Assembly: GCF_016097555.1 (NCBI RefSeq)
Contig: NC_054702.1
Coordinates: 108,677,727-108,741,726 of the forward strand
Length of the DNA stretch: 64,000 nt
Reading direction: 5' to 3'
Origin: Gigantopelta aegis
Lineage: Eukaryota > Mollusca > Gastropoda > Neomphalida > Peltospiridae
In this document: piece after piece, positions 1 to 12,486 of the stretch
Layout of the letters: every line of letters begins with the position of its first letter
Numbering within the stretch: position 1 is the stretch's first letter
Translations under genes and position numbers: made by a program
Notes under the pieces: generated by a model
Database searches by the model: none
What the model saw: only the letters and a program-made list of their open reading frames with translations
Told to the model about the DNA's origin: nothing

Positions 1-2740
1 GCAAGAATGTATCGCAGCATACAACATAAATGCGTTCAACATATGTGTGGTATGATTCAAGATGGCCGCCATATCATAACTATTTGCAGTGGGTGGAAAT
101 ATATCGTCCAAAACGTAGGCTATTTAATAATACATTACTGTATTTTTTATTTATTGCATCAAATATTATGCTAAGAGTCTTTTAACATGTATAGGTATTT
201 AGTGAAATGGTTATTTAATAACAGCAGCAACCTTTCTAATACCTAAACACAAACTGGAAGCAAAATCAGATGACATTCATAGGTTATTCATCCATACGAG
301 TCCATCCAAATTAGAGATATACAAACCCGTAAGAAATTACAATTAATTGTCTAAAGCATTCCTATTTGTTCTTAGTAACCACCTTTTTTCAGAATCGTTT
401 AATTTCCCTTGAAATACTACCATATGAAATAATAGTATTGTATCTTAGAGCATGAACAGCAGCCAAACTCAGCATTCTGGTACTAAAAGGTGTGTTTTCC
501 AATATTATATTTATAGGAATTGTTTTCAAAAAATTGTTACATGAATATTTGACCTGTGATAAAAACAAAAACAAAAAAGGATATCAGTGTCTTACTAATA
601 TTTACAGCAATATTTAGTCAGATAGTTTTGAACAGTGAATTGCATGAACTACTATCAGATTCCACGTGCTTGGTCTTTGATCATTCAACATTAACTCAGA
701 GTTACTACTCTACACTACATCGTCCTCGGTGAAACCACCCACCCATTTTGCATTCAATGCAAAGTTGTTGTTTTTAAAGTTTCAAAGAGGAAATTCGTTA
801 ATTGTTCATTGCTTTCTGTACACTATGAGGTATTGGCATCCTTCTTACGGGTTTGTATATCTCTAACTTGTGCATTTCGTTTGGTTAACAGAGACTTGTA
901 GCGATAAAATACAACATTTCTCAAATATTTTGTTCCCTTTGTGTTTTGTACTTTGAACCAATGACTGTCTGTCAACAATCAAGACTGACTTCCTGAGTAA
1001 TTTCTCAGGTATATTTGAATCTTGAGTTTGTTTCAACAATGGGTATTGGAATAAGTAGCAAGTCATTCTTTATGATCAGCAAAGTATTCGCTTCCAGGCC
1101 GGTTTTGTATGCTGTAAATAGTCTGTGTAAAATGTCTTATTTAACTCAAGGATTGTCCCTGATTGTACTATATTGCTGTTTGGCGCTTTGGTCCTATTTG
1201 ACCATAACATTAACAAATAAAAATTCATGAAGGATTTCATGTAGCAACTGATGAGCATATGCATGATAGACAGTGCACCATCGATTGTAGTTAATGTGAT
1301 CATACAAGTGTATCTATAAAATTATGGTAACATGTACCAATACGAGTACAGATACTGACCACAGTAATCGTCAAGCTGAAACCACTAATAAAAATTTGAA
1401 ATCAGCAGTCTTGTTAATATTAAATGTTGTGAATTAACTTGTGAAACACCAATAAAAACATATATCGTTGCATGTCTGTTCTATGAAAATCATTAATTGG
1501 AGTGCTTAAGATGCTAGCTTATGAGCTCTCATTTTTCTCGTGTATTGTTTTCCTGATCAACCCCTACAGGGCCAAATGTCTCCATCCATTTTTCATATAT
1601 ACCTGAACTTTTCCTGTGACATCAGATAATTTGAGTTCATAGCGACGATATGTGAACCTTCCATTATAGGTACACAGGTTGAAAAATGGGCTTACATGTA
1701 TATCTGATATTGGTTAACTTGGGGTTAATAATAATGTACCAATTGAATATCAGTCATGTTGGAGGCAAATCTTTGTCATGTCATTGCCAGGTCTGGCATG
1801 ATTTCATAAGTTTGCTGATCCAGTTTCCTCAAAACATAAACATTGGAAGAGGCTAATAATGGGGGAGGGGGGGGGGGGGACTGGAGGGATCAGTTATTAA
1901 ATGTTGTTGCAGTGTTTGTAATTGTTACATAATTATACACAAAATATGTACACATATAATTGTTATAAAACATTACAGAAGTTCTGATTGTCTATAATCA
2001 ACTCTGGCCGAACTAAAATAGTTTCTAATAACATGGAGAATTATGAGCTAGGCCAATATTTTTGCATTTTGCATTTAGATTGCCTTTCAATGGGAGGGGG
2101 GGGGGGGGGAGGGGGGTTGGTAAAGCATACCCTGACCCCTCCAGGCCTATGCAAAATAAAGGTCTAAAATATCAATCCTCTAATTTTAGCTTCAGGGCGT
2201 CAATATTTTTGTCACCTACAAATCCAAACATATATTAACCAATCGATCCCCATTACATTGATATTAGCCCCCACCCCCAATTATTTTTAATAATAATAAT
2301 ATTAATAATAATAATAAAATAATAATAATAATAACAATATTTTTTATTTTTTTTTATGTATATAAGAATGTTAGATTTGCGCCTGTATATGGTAGGAATC
2401 TTCCAAAAACTGGTGTTAACATGTAGATTTAGGCATACATTATTTATGTTTTCCTTTTAACTATTTAAAATACATTTGAAAAATATATATTTCCCTATCT
2501 GAGATCGTAAATTCACTTTCCCTAAATTCCGTTTAGACGGTCATTTCGATGCCTGTAAACACATTTGTATCTACATTGTTTGAAAACATAGATGTTTTGT
2601 TTTCTATTCTAATATAGGTTTGCTGAATACAAATAAATATGCTGTCCATCTGAAAATTACATTTAGGGGTTTCATAATATGAACGTCTGCACATTATTAT
2701 TGTGTCGAAAATGCGTTGTATCCATGTTAGCCCGAGTACA
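1..2740. other. Intergenic, no gene seen
   Basis: I see no credible gene here: open frames are short and lack recognisable domains. The stretch is AT-rich, with poly-G runs near 1861-1879 and 2095-2117 and a TAA/TAAT-rich low-complexity patch near 2285-2350. Confidence 0.6.
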
Positions 2741-2746
2741 CTGACT

Positions 2747-4305
2747 ATAGAGGGCTAGACGGACATTTGGACAGATATTCAGCCCTTATAGTCAGAGTGC
2801 GAGTGCGAATAATTTTTACATGCTCATATAGGCCTACCACTAGAGTTTCGAGCATGTCCGTCCTGGGGCCTGTCTCTGGATAGCCAGGGGCTTGTCCCGG
2901 GACAGAAGAAAATTAAGCGGACAATTTTGAAATTTACATCCAAAAATTAAATAGTGGGCCTTTAAAATTTTGATGCGCATCTCTAATTAATATAATTAAT
3001 AAAGAAGATTGTACTCATTAAATTTGGTCGCTAGATTAGATCGGGTGGTCAAAAAGAAATTAGATAAGATCGGTGGCCTGACTCGGGATGGAGTGGGGAA
3101 GGGGTAGATTTGAAAATGGGCAGAATTTTGAAAATAGCAATTAGTAAAAAAGTTAATAGAATTAAAAAAAAAAAAAAGTTACAAGCCAAAAATAAAAAGA
3201 ATTGACTGCTCGGTCAAATATTTGTATAATTTGGACAGTCCAAAAATAAATAAGAGAAAGAAGAGAGGATCGGACTATTTAATAATATTAAAAAAAGAAA
3301 GTTATTTCGACAAACTTTTGAACGAAGGTCTAAAAGTTTAAAGTCCGATCCATATGTCCACGTGAGTGGCCTCGTTAAGGCTTGTAAAGACGAGATGGGT
3401 TGCATCCCGTCAAGAAAACCTCTAGATTGACAGTCAATAGACATTGAAGGTGTAGTGCTGTGCTGAAATACAGATCTTGAGAAGCCGGATCCGTTTGAAC
3501 GAGAGAGAGAATCAGACTAGGGTATGTCGTATGGGTTGGTGTAGTGGTGCGGACGGGCCCGACTCCGGAGGATACGAGATGGTATCACAATAAAACAAAG
3601 TAAAGTCTAGAAAAGAGTAGTAGGGGCCGACCCCGCTTCATATTTTTTCTTAGAGTGGGGCGGTCAATCTTCCAGTGCTGCTAGGACAGGCTCGGACATA
3701 TAGAGACTAAACGCGAACAACCGTGGCGTTCTGCAGAATGGCCGTCATACGAGTCACTAAAAAAACAAGTCAACATAGTCAGACGGAGAAATGACGTGGA
3801 GGCAAGGAATCTCGCTAAAAAAGAATCCAACCTGGTGGTGCAGACTGTCGAAACGAGAAGCGTTCCAGCGTTCAATCAGTTCCAATGGCCGCATACATCC
3901 AAGTAGAAAACTTCACTTCGCTGACAAAAACAACGAAGTGAAGGATCCCCAAGTCGAGCCGCGAAAGCACAAGCGAAACAAACACGTCTTACCGCGACGA
4001 GCTCCAGACTGGGAATGTTATAGTCAGAGACCAAGCTATGTAATATTATCGCAATCGCTGCCCACCACACGGTAGTTAAAGATTCCCGCTCTGATACCAC
4101 AACAATCCTATGTTTGACGTCAAATACCTTTACATCGATCATTTTCGAGTTACTTGATTTTAAAAAAATCCTTATATTAACCACTAATACACACACTACA
4201 GAAAGAAATCCGGCAGCACCCACATTTAGCTAAACTTCGGGACACTCCGTCGCAAGACTTACAAAGCCCGAGAGCTAGACGGACATTTACACAGATATTC
4301 AGCCT
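2747..4305. repeat. Repeat block flanked by short direct repeats
   Basis: A motif of about 37 bp containing GCTAGACGGACATTT and CAGATATTCAGCC occurs at 2747-2783 and again at 4269-4305 in the same orientation, bracketing about 1.5 kb. Inside lies a reverse-oriented piece of the R1 repeat (3075-3370). The overlapping open frames on both strands at 3681-4223 have no recognisable domain and I do not call them genes. The block could be a dispersed element with short direct terminal repeats, or two unrelated insertions. Confidence 0.4.
3075..3370 (-). repeat. R1 dispersed repeat, 3' portion
   Basis: The reverse complement matches 45130-45425 over most of its length. Shared landmarks include a Y-rich stretch followed by TTATTTATTTTTGGACTG, then GGCCGAGCAGTCAATTCTTT and TTTTGGCTTGTAA. 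The same family has longer copies at 27480-29340 and 43830-45425. No intact reading frame is present in this piece. Confidence 0.6.
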
Positions 4306-4317
4306 TCACACACACTA

Positions 4318-4318
4318 T

Positions 4319-4368
<50 letters not shown>

Positions 4369-4369
4369 T
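4318..4369. repeat. (ACT)n microsatellite
   Basis: About 17 uninterrupted ACT/CTA triplets. Confidence 0.95.
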
Positions 4370-5434
4370 ACTAGTGACTAATTCATAAAAATAAGATAAT
4401 CAAATTAAATTACTATTTACTTTATCTTTCATAAGAGGAGGCAATACGTAGCACATACTCTTGCCGTATCCTTTCTATGATACGAAATGGTAGCGAGTTT
4501 AATACCCTATTTATTACCCATAATCGATCTTAATTTATATCACTCATCTAGTTTCGTTGACGTTCCTGTAAGGTTGTAGTGCGCTAATTGGGACGTATCA
4601 CTTTGATCATATGTACCAAGATATTTGTAACCATATGGGTAATAATTAACTTTTCTTTGCGCCTATACACTTTACGGCAATCTGATTGGTTCAGAGGTGC
4701 TATTGTTTTTCATTCATATCTCCATGAACCGAAAGAATGTAAGCCACGCCTACTACTTTTTGGGTGTCTTTACGATTAAGATGATCGAAATGCTGATATC
4801 AGATTGGTTGAATTGGAGAGAACCCGAGGAAATGCTGTCTGAATAATTACAAAGACAGGAGCTTGTGCAAAGGGTGAGCTACGACAGTCGAACTCTCTCT
4901 TGATCAAGCACATTTTATCTCTCTTTTTAAAAAAATACTTTTCCGGGGAACCACTCATAAATTTCGCTAGCCACAGTTTAGCCCTCACCCTCTTCTCAAA
5001 TGTATGCACAAGCGCTTGAACACGCCATATTTAGTTAAAATACATATAAATCAGCTTCTAGCGTCCTTTCCATGACCATTTTTACGTAATGACTTCTTAG
5101 CTGGCGTAATGACGTCATTTTTTTTGTAGGTTTATCGAAAGAGAACATTCAGAAGTGATGAGAGCGTATGAAAGTGGAAAGTTTGTAATTATACTCAATT
5201 AATCGCCAACGTCCCTGGGAGATCCTCTCCCTCCCCTCGAATACGTTATTGGCGCAATCATGTTTAACTTATTGCTTTGTTTATCAAGAATGTCTTGTAC
5301 AGTGATGTGAATTTAGCTTTCATCATTAGTTTCTAGTCTTTCCGTGTGTTTTTGGTTGTTGGTTGTTGTTTTTTTTTTTTTTTTTTTTTTTTTTGGTTTG
5401 TTTGTTGGGGTTTTTGTGTGTGTTTTTTTTGTTT

Positions 5435-5472
<38 letters not shown>

Positions 5473-5991
5473 GGGGGGGGGTGCTTTGATTAAACAACTA
5501 TTAATAAATCACTGTACTATTTACACTTTCTGTTGAAAACTTGGGAAAATGTACATATAAAAATGTCATAATGAATGTTGTAGAGATATATTGTATCTAA
5601 GTCCAGTATTATGAATTTACAATGAAATTTTAATAAATGGTGATGGGTGGGTGGGATTAAACATTTTGTGATATACATTTTGTATTTTTATAATATTTTA
5701 TTAGATAGTGATGCACAACTTCAAAAAGTAGTTGATTGTTTATTTGGATAAACAATACACAAATTCATTTATTGCATTTGAAAACATTTAAGAACGCTAA
5801 AGAACATATGTAACAATAGTTGCAGGCTTTCATTATTAGTACTTGAACAGACGTACAATTATCTGTAGCAGTTGTAGTCGTTGTGATAGTCGTTGTAGCG
5901 ATATCCGTAGTCGTTGTCGTAGTCGAAGTGGTAATAGTATATTAAAAGAAAGGGTCGAGGTAAGAGGTTATGGACAAATCAAGTTACCAAC
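4370..5991. other. Intergenic, low-complexity rich
   Basis: No gene seen. It holds poly-T tracts at about 5371-5394 and 5438-5470 followed by a G run, and a degenerate GTC/GTT/GTA triplet array at about 5861-5940. Confidence 0.6.
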
Positions 5992-6250
5992 CTATAGTCC
6001 GTCCCATTCTCCTACAAAAAGGTTTTGGGGTGGGGGGGGGGGGGGGGTTGGGTTTTTTGTGGGTTTTTTGTAAATAATTCCAGTTTGGTTTGACATAAGA
6101 AGAAAAGTAAAAGTGTTTTGGAAATAACAAAAATTACTATTTATGTGTGCAATTTAAAAAAAAAACCCCAAAAACAATCGGCTCAGAAACAAATAACTTA
6201 TAGTAAATTCCGTAGTATGAAACACGTGTTGCCTGTGGGAAGGACTATAG
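5992..6250. mobile_element. MITE with CTATAGTCC termini (copy 1)
   Basis: The element begins CTATAGTCCGTCCCAT and ends TGTGGGAAGGACTATAG, which is an imperfect inverted copy. Its interior matches 33721-33906, sharing for example GAAAAGTAAAAGTGTTTTGG and CAATCGGCTCAGA. It carries an extra poly-G stretch at about 6029-6047. There is no coding capacity, so it is a non-autonomous DNA transposon lying about 240 bp beyond the 3' end of GPCR1. Confidence 0.75.
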
Positions 6251-6491
6251 TTATTTAATCAATAAATTATTGCTTATACATATATTTATTATTATTATAT
6301 ATATATATATACAGTTTAATATATCATATCTATGTGTTTATTATTCTATATACAATTTAGTACATTACTGTAACATTTATATTTCGACAGTAGCTAACTT
6401 TTTGTTCCAAGGACAAGAAGGAATTATTTAAGTTTCGTTTTCTTATGTTGTAGAAGACTTTCTGCCAATGACTAAACATTCGATTATGCAC

Positions 6492-7820
6492 TTAACTATT
6501 ATTAAGTTTTAAACAGCAGATTTGACCGATCGTCTTTACGGTTTTCCATGCATTACGCCTGAATATGGGATTCATTACACTGTAAATGATGGGATTCACA
6601 AAAGAATTTATGAAATGCGACTTCGTACAGAACTCGTAGATCAAATCCTCTGCCGTGCTCATACCAGGCCTGAAAAAGAGTCCCATGTTTTTAAACAGAT
6701 TCACTAACAGATATGGCAGAAATCCAATAATTGCAAACACCGTTATGATGGCCATAATTCGTGTCGTACGTGAGGTCCCGGATTGAATGTTTCTCGTTTT
6801 ATTACTCTTCCTAGGTATATCACTGATACGTCTCTTGGTCTCATGTTTTAAACTGCGGTGCAGTTCCAAATCGTTACTGCTGTCGCTGGTCTCCATTTTG
6901 TCGCTTAACATTAGGGGTCGATCTTTTTCTTCGCTCGGTCCATCCCGTATCTCAATTGATGTTGAATCATTGTTGTTTCCAATGTCCACAGATACTTCAG
7001 TGCTTTCCGTACTTTCGTTTGACGCTCGACCTTTTAGCAGCTCTAGCTGAATCTGGCATTTTCTTCTCTTACCATTAGGGCTGACGTATACTCGTTCTCC
7101 AATAGTGCACCTGAGTCTTCTCCAGATGACAAAGTAAATTCGACCGTAGAATATAATTAAAACGAACATGCCTATGAAGAAAGTCGCCATCAGTACACCT
7201 TGAAATAACAGGGTATATATGGAGTTGTCAACGTCATCCCGGAATGAACAGTCTTCACCGTAAATCCCTTTTACATGCGTTTCCACAGTTTTCATACCAG
7301 CTAGAAATAGCTGCGGCCACGACATACACAGAGCCACGGCGGTCATCACTATGGCGAGGGCTTTGGCTTGCTGGAAGGTGTATCTTCTTAGAGGGTAGAT
7401 TATATGGAAATACCGGTCAAAGGCAACGCACAACAGAAAATTCCCTGACATAATGGTCACGAAAGATTCGAGGAAGCGACCAATTTTACAGACAACTGGA
7501 AGAGGGTTCATGTACGGATTGAACATGTCTTGGATGTTGAAGGAGATGCATAGCGTTGTGCTCAGATCTACGATTGCCAGAAGGGTGATAAAGAAACTGG
7601 CTACACTGCTCTTGTAGGTCATTCTGTACACACAGATGACAAGAATGTTCCCGAATATGGCCACCACCATGACGACCAGCAGTGTAACTATCACTGGTAG
7701 TTGGAACAGCATTCGTTCGTAATTCAGCTTCTCGATTAGTTCTTGATACTCGTGCATCAATGTTACATTACTTATATTGAAAAGTGTGGTCCCAGTCGAA
7801 GGCTCGGTCTCGTTTTCCAT
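6492..7820 (-). CDS. Class A (rhodopsin-like) GPCR 1
   Basis: A complete 442-residue seven-transmembrane receptor in one coding exon, predicted at the plasma membrane. Visible landmarks: N-glycosylation sites at N3, N15 and N18; TM1 about 38-65 with GN (N58); TM2 with D85; C111 at the start of TM3, expected to pair with C191 in extracellular loop 2; a DRY motif at 135-137; W168 in TM4; a long polar intracellular loop 3, about 234-352; FLP at 367-369 in TM6; NPIIY at 409-413 in TM7; and CC at 435-436, a possible palmitoylation site. These features establish the family; the ligand is unknown. It is closest to the receptor at 31210-32523, sharing EKLNYERMLFQLPV before TM1 and the DRYFHIIYPL stretch. 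A splice acceptor lies 61 bp upstream of the ATG, so at least one 5' noncoding exon is likely. AATAAA on the minus strand occurs about 150 bp past the stop. Peptide or amine receptor is inference. Confidence 0.93.
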   Translation of the reverse strand: MENETEPSTGTTLFNISNVTLMHEYQELIEKLNYERMLFQLPVIVTLLVVMVVAIFGNILVICVYRMTYKSSVASFFITLLAIVDLSTTLCISFNIQDMFNPYMNPLPVVCKIGRFLESFVTIMSGNFLLCVAFDRYFHIIYPLRRYTFQQAKALAIVMTAVALCMSWPQLFLAGMKTVETHVKGIYGEDCSFRDDVDNSIYTLLFQGVLMATFFIGMFVLIIFYGRIYFVIWRRLRCTIGERVYVSPNGKRRKCQIQLELLKGRASNESTESTEVSVDIGNNNDSTSIEIRDGPSEEKDRPLMLSDKMETSDSSNDLELHRSLKHETKRRISDIPRKSNKTRNIQSGTSRTTRIMAIITVFAIIGFLPYLLVNLFKNMGLFFRPGMSTAEDLIYEFCTKSHFINSFVNPIIYSVMNPIFRRNAWKTVKTIGQICCLKLNNS

Positions 7821-7880
7821 GTCAATAACTGAACATCTAAACTCTCGAGACTGCAGCTGCTACGTTAGAACCCGGCATTA

Positions 7881-7896
7881 CCTGTTGGAAGAAAAC
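7881..7896 (-). other. Splice acceptor of GPCR1 5' UTR intron
   Basis: Read on the minus strand, a pyrimidine-rich stretch ends TTTTCTTCCAACAG just before position 7881, then 61 bp of leader to the ATG. Comparable acceptors stand before GPCR2 and GPCR4 at nearly the same distance, which supports a real intron. Confidence 0.6.
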
Positions 7897-7905
7897 AAAT
7901 ATGAA

Positions 7906-8102
7906 TGTCATAGTACTGTACTTTATAACAATACGGATTATATGTTTATTTTTACAAGTGCAGTACTTAGAATTAGTTCATTGGTAATGTGACGTCTGCC
8001 ATGGTATTCACTTAGTGACTTGCCAATCAAACCAATGAGTGTTAAGACCTAATCTGATACAATGCAATTTAATTGTTGCCATGGGTATTGCAGACGTCTG
8101 AA
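7906..8102. repeat. Direct duplication upstream of GPCR1, copy 1
   Basis: Matches 8693-8918 in the same orientation, including GGTAATGTGACGTCTGCCAT and TTCACTTAGTGACTTGCCAA. The offset is about 790 bp. This is a local duplication of the upstream/first-intron region of GPCR1. No coding potential seen. Confidence 0.8.
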
Positions 8103-8692
8103 CTAAATACATTGAGTAATACAACTTATCCACAACAGTACACACGACGAGACAAATATCACCGAAGGTAAATAACGACTCATTTGATTATTAAACGTGT
8201 TTCGGAATAAATAATACAAACACTAAACGTATTAATTTTCAATAGATTCATAATCTCTAGATACCTAAACTGATATTAGAAAGTAAGCTTGACATTAACG
8301 TAGCCAAAACCATATATACGTTTATACAGACGACAGCACCATCAGCAACAGTGCCTGAATTCGAACTCGAGATGAACTGCCTGTTATCTACAACTGTTTC
8401 AGACCAAGTCAATGCTAATCACTGATTCTACGCATCTACGAACTATGGTAACAGCCAAAGACCTATCTGATGGGTGAAAACGTCTTGCAGGGAGCATTGC
8501 CTTAGACAACGTGAACGCTAACCAACTGACTCAACAAGATTACGATATAAGCGAAAACCTTGTCTAATAGATGAAACAGTTTTTGTTTGTGATACCACAT
8601 TTCGGACGCGGGACAAACACAGTATACAAACTATCTTAACAAGTTTATTCTCTAGACACGAGGACATGTCATTTCTTCGGGCGGTGGATAAC

Positions 8693-8918
8693 TGTCATAG
8701 TGCTAAACTTCAATTTTAGAACAATACGTATTATATCTTTATTTTTACGAGTTCATTACTTAGAATTAGTTAATTGGTAATGTGACGTCTGCCATGGTAT
8801 TCACTTAGTGACTTGCCAATCAAACCAATTAGTGTCAAGATCTAATTAAATATATATAACCAGCAATCTGATACAAGGCAAATTAATTGTTGCCACGGGT
8901 ATTGCAGGTGTCTGAACG
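8693..8918. repeat. Direct duplication upstream of GPCR1, copy 2
   Basis: Second copy of the 7906-8102 segment, with a short insertion (AATTAAATATATATAACCAG) near 8844-8863 that copy 1 lacks. Confidence 0.8.
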
Positions 8919-10230
8919 AGTACACCATGACAACTACATATCACATGGATACGTGTTTAGTATGTGTCTTATAAATAAGGATAATTTACCTATGAAAGAC
9001 AGACTTAAGGAGAACAGATACTGTTCACACGCAAGTTCTCTCACAAAGCACAAACTCTACTGTAAGATCCGAGAGACAGTTTTGTGACATAAGCAATGTC
9101 AACTCTATCGGGAGGTCTGTGTGTCATCCACCTAAGAGCTCCGACTTGTATATTATCTGTATCACCATGTTGTTAACTTGTTAATCATGGTTCATGTTGG
9201 AAAGTAAAATACAAGAACCTGCATCATCAACTTGAGACTTCTGTTCATTCATTCAAATTCATTAATATCCCGGTAAAAACTACGCTGTGATAGTACTGTA
9301 AAAAAATATCAAGGGAAGTTTATGTTCAATGTGTTAAAATATGTCTAAGACCGACTCGCAGAAAACAAGGTAATTAATCTAAATATCTTAGAGGGTTTAT
9401 GCATAATTTGTTAAAAAATGTATATGGCCGATTGACAAAACAAAACAACAAAGGAAATATAATTAATTTCTTATCTGGTATTAAGAGGACAGATTATTAT
9501 TATAATACTGAAACACATCGACAGTCATTGTGTTGATATGCGTTGTGACCTTTTGACTGAAACACATTGACAGTCATTGTATTAATATGCTTTATGACGT
9601 TTTTACCGAGGGCAACTGTTTTGTATACCCACCATCTACAAAATAAACTTTTATTTAATTTATAGGGGGAAAAGGTATAACAGACGCACTAAACACAAAA
9701 TAATCATTACTGTACCCAGCCTCCACCCAGCCACCATGTGATGACTTCTGGAACAGTGTGTATTTACAACACTGGAACTAAATTCACAAACTATCGTAAC
9801 GTTACGATCAGAAGTTGTACGTATACAAATAGTTGGTACCGAATCTACTTCCCACAGAAAGATGAGACACGGTAAGGACAGAAAACATTAGTCATGTATA
9901 TTTCTAACTGTATTATTTATAATGCTTTCTTACACACCCGTTGGTGAGAATACCATGCGCTATTTTTGATAACACGTGGTTGCTGACACATGTACGTGTG
10001 TTAACAATTTCAAGACATACGACTGGCTGCTCCTAGGTGATGACCAGGTCACTAATGTCATACATCCAATCAAAAACAACACGATTGAAATCGATTAGAC
10101 TGTGACGTATAGTTTACCTGACATTCATGTGTCTGTGATGCGTAAGTCTGCTACAAGTGCAACGGCTGTAAATAACTTTTAGTTGAAAAATATGTTGCTT
10201 ACAACCTGATTTTTGAGGATATGTAAGAAA
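8919..10230. other. Intergenic, no gene seen
   Basis: AT-rich DNA. There are two loosely similar stretches around 9500-9600 containing GACAGTCATTGT. No gene, and no element ends that I can define. Confidence 0.55.
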
Positions 10231-10377
10231 TAAAATAATATATTCGTGTCCGCTAGATACCATTTATCTCACAACTCGTTGTTTAAAACGTATCAAACTC
10301 GCTTTCGCTCGTAAGATACATTATAAAACAACTCGTGAGATAAATGGTATCTAACGGCCACTCATGTATTATTCTCT
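10231..10377. mobile_element. Palindromic MITE (hairpin element)
   Basis: A near-perfect inverted repeat. The left arm AGATACCATTTATCTCACAA (from 10255) is matched by the right arm ending TGAGATAAATGGTATCT (10352). Outer arms containing TATTCGTGTCCG and CGGCCACTCATG continue the symmetry. The loop contains CTCGCTTTCGCTCG. Folded, the unit would form one long hairpin. It is non-coding and of foldback or MITE type. Confidence 0.75.
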
Positions 10378-10429
10378 ATTTTTCAGTCATAAATTTACAT
10401 TTATATGCAAAACAATGCTAATCAATACA

Positions 10430-10431
<2 letters not shown>

Positions 10432-10491
<60 letters not shown>

Positions 10492-10512
10492 CTGTGTGTG
10501 TGTGTGTGTGTG
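10432..10512. repeat. (TA)n then (TG)n microsatellite
   Basis: A TA run to about 10487 followed by a TG run to about 10512. The open frame across it is an artefact. Confidence 0.95.
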
Positions 10513-10529
10513 TTTATTTATGCGTGTGT

Positions 10530-12486
10530 GTGTGTACACTATGGAATGCTTAATTCTGCTTAATATGTTTTAATCATCACGTTAATTGCAGGTGGATAGT
10601 CGATCGTAACTATTAAATACATATGAAATTGTGTCTGTTACACATTGTCTGAAATAGACACTGTTCTGATTTGTTTGCGTATTTTCACCAATAATGCATT
10701 TATTTGCATCGTCAGTATTAAATAAAATTTAATATACGTCATGATGTACGATTTGTTACCTGTGTTTATTCCACTGAAAAATATGTGCATGCATGTTCTC
10801 GAAACTGTCTTTATTACCGAGTCAGACGGTAGAAACCTTGTCAATAGACGAGGAAGTGAATTTTTGTGTCGTTAGTTTCATTATTAACTACGGCCTAGCT
10901 AGTCGCAGCTAGTCATTTAGTCAAATTAATGTACTCTTCCATTCGTACACAGTGATATATACACAAACACATGCATATTACATGTATATTTAAGAAACAA
11001 TTTGGAAACATAAGTCAATAAACAATTCAGGCGCGGATTCAGGTGGGGAGTCCAGGTGTAATAAGTCCAGATTATTGTTTAATTTTTGTTTTTTGCACTT
11101 TGTATCTGATCCAGGTGAAAGTGAAGTCCTTATCCTAGTTGATGTTCTGCTGTGTTCAGTAAAAGAACAGAAACTAAGAAAAGAAAAGCAATATATAAAA
11201 GGGAAATGATGTTAAATGGTCCAAACATTTTGGACTTAATTTACAAAGTCTGTTTTTGTGTAACTACATACATTTACCTTGCTTAAACTCTCGCGTTTAA
11301 GAAAAACAGGTTTCATAAATTTGGCATTTTCTTTCTATAAGAGAATTTAAATTGCTTAAAAGATTTCACTATTTTCTTAAATTATTGGATTGTTATCACC
11401 AAATGTTAGATCTAAACATCCAAAAGATCCAAACATTCCTGAGTTTGCTGCAATTTTAAAGATGTTATCGACTAACCGAGACTTTTTGACGATTGTAATT
11501 ACATATCAAATATATTTTTCTGCATAAAATATTAGTGGCTGTATATTAAACGTGTTTCTGACCGTTCTAATATTTGTACTAGGTTAAATTTCATTTTATT
11601 TCCTAAAATATATTTCTTCGTACGTACGAAGACAAAATCCAGTTTTGGCTTCTTACAAAATTGAGATGACCAGAAACATATTGAATATACAGACACTGAT
11701 ATGCTAAAAAAGAAAATATATTTAATATGTAAGTTTAATCGTAGAAATATTTTATTAGTCGGAAACATCTTACAATGGAGCAAACTCAGGAATGTCCCTT
11801 TAATATAGAAAGGTCGATGTTATGCTATAGACTGTAGCAGAAACAGTCAACACAATACCAATACACAATGTGAATTGCCATCAATAATCAGAGTTAATGC
11901 GTGTTGACACAATACCTTTAACTTCATTGGTATTGTGAAAACTAACATAGCTTGTTTTTATAACACAAAACTCTATATTTTGTTTTAATCATCACGTTAA
12001 GCACCGGAATCCTCCAGAGAGTTTGTAACCGTATTCCATTCAATGATATTGCTTAAGTTAACAACAAAGTCGCAAACGCATTAAGTGATTAAATATAACA
12101 TCTGTTCTGCATGTCGTTCATTCAAGTCGTTTGACAGAACCAGTTGTAAAGGATTTGTTTAAACACAGTGTACGGAGATACTTTATTTACCTGTAATTAC
12201 TTTGTTCTAAATGAAAAAAAGATGTCGGTTAGCCGAAATAACAAAAACAAGTGGATGAAAAGAAAAATAGCTTAAACTCCCATTATTTCCGGAAAACACG
12301 GAAGAAATATGAATTTGTCGTTGCATTATTCTGTTTACCCGTTATTATTATTGATTATTACTAAAAGCATCAGGTAGGTCTTACTAATGTACAGGTGCAG
12401 ATACACCGACTTGCTGTAGCATTTTTTAACAGAGAAGGTTATGTTTAGTACTGGTCTATAATCACGAGTTGTTAAAACTGGTCACG
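10530..12486. other. Intergenic, no gene seen
   Basis: AT-rich. The motif CAGGCGCGGATTCAGGTGGG at about 11030-11050 recurs inverted at 17665-17692 inside the Tc1/mariner-type element, so a small dispersed repeat is present. Otherwise I see nothing. Confidence 0.5.

Noticed and set aside
3681-4223. Overlapping open frames on both strands (64-115 codons)
   Set aside because: No domain, atypical composition and location in a repeat block; mutual shadows.
10364-10573. Open frame with Tyr-Ile and Cys-Val repeats
   Set aside because: Translation of TA and TG microsatellites.
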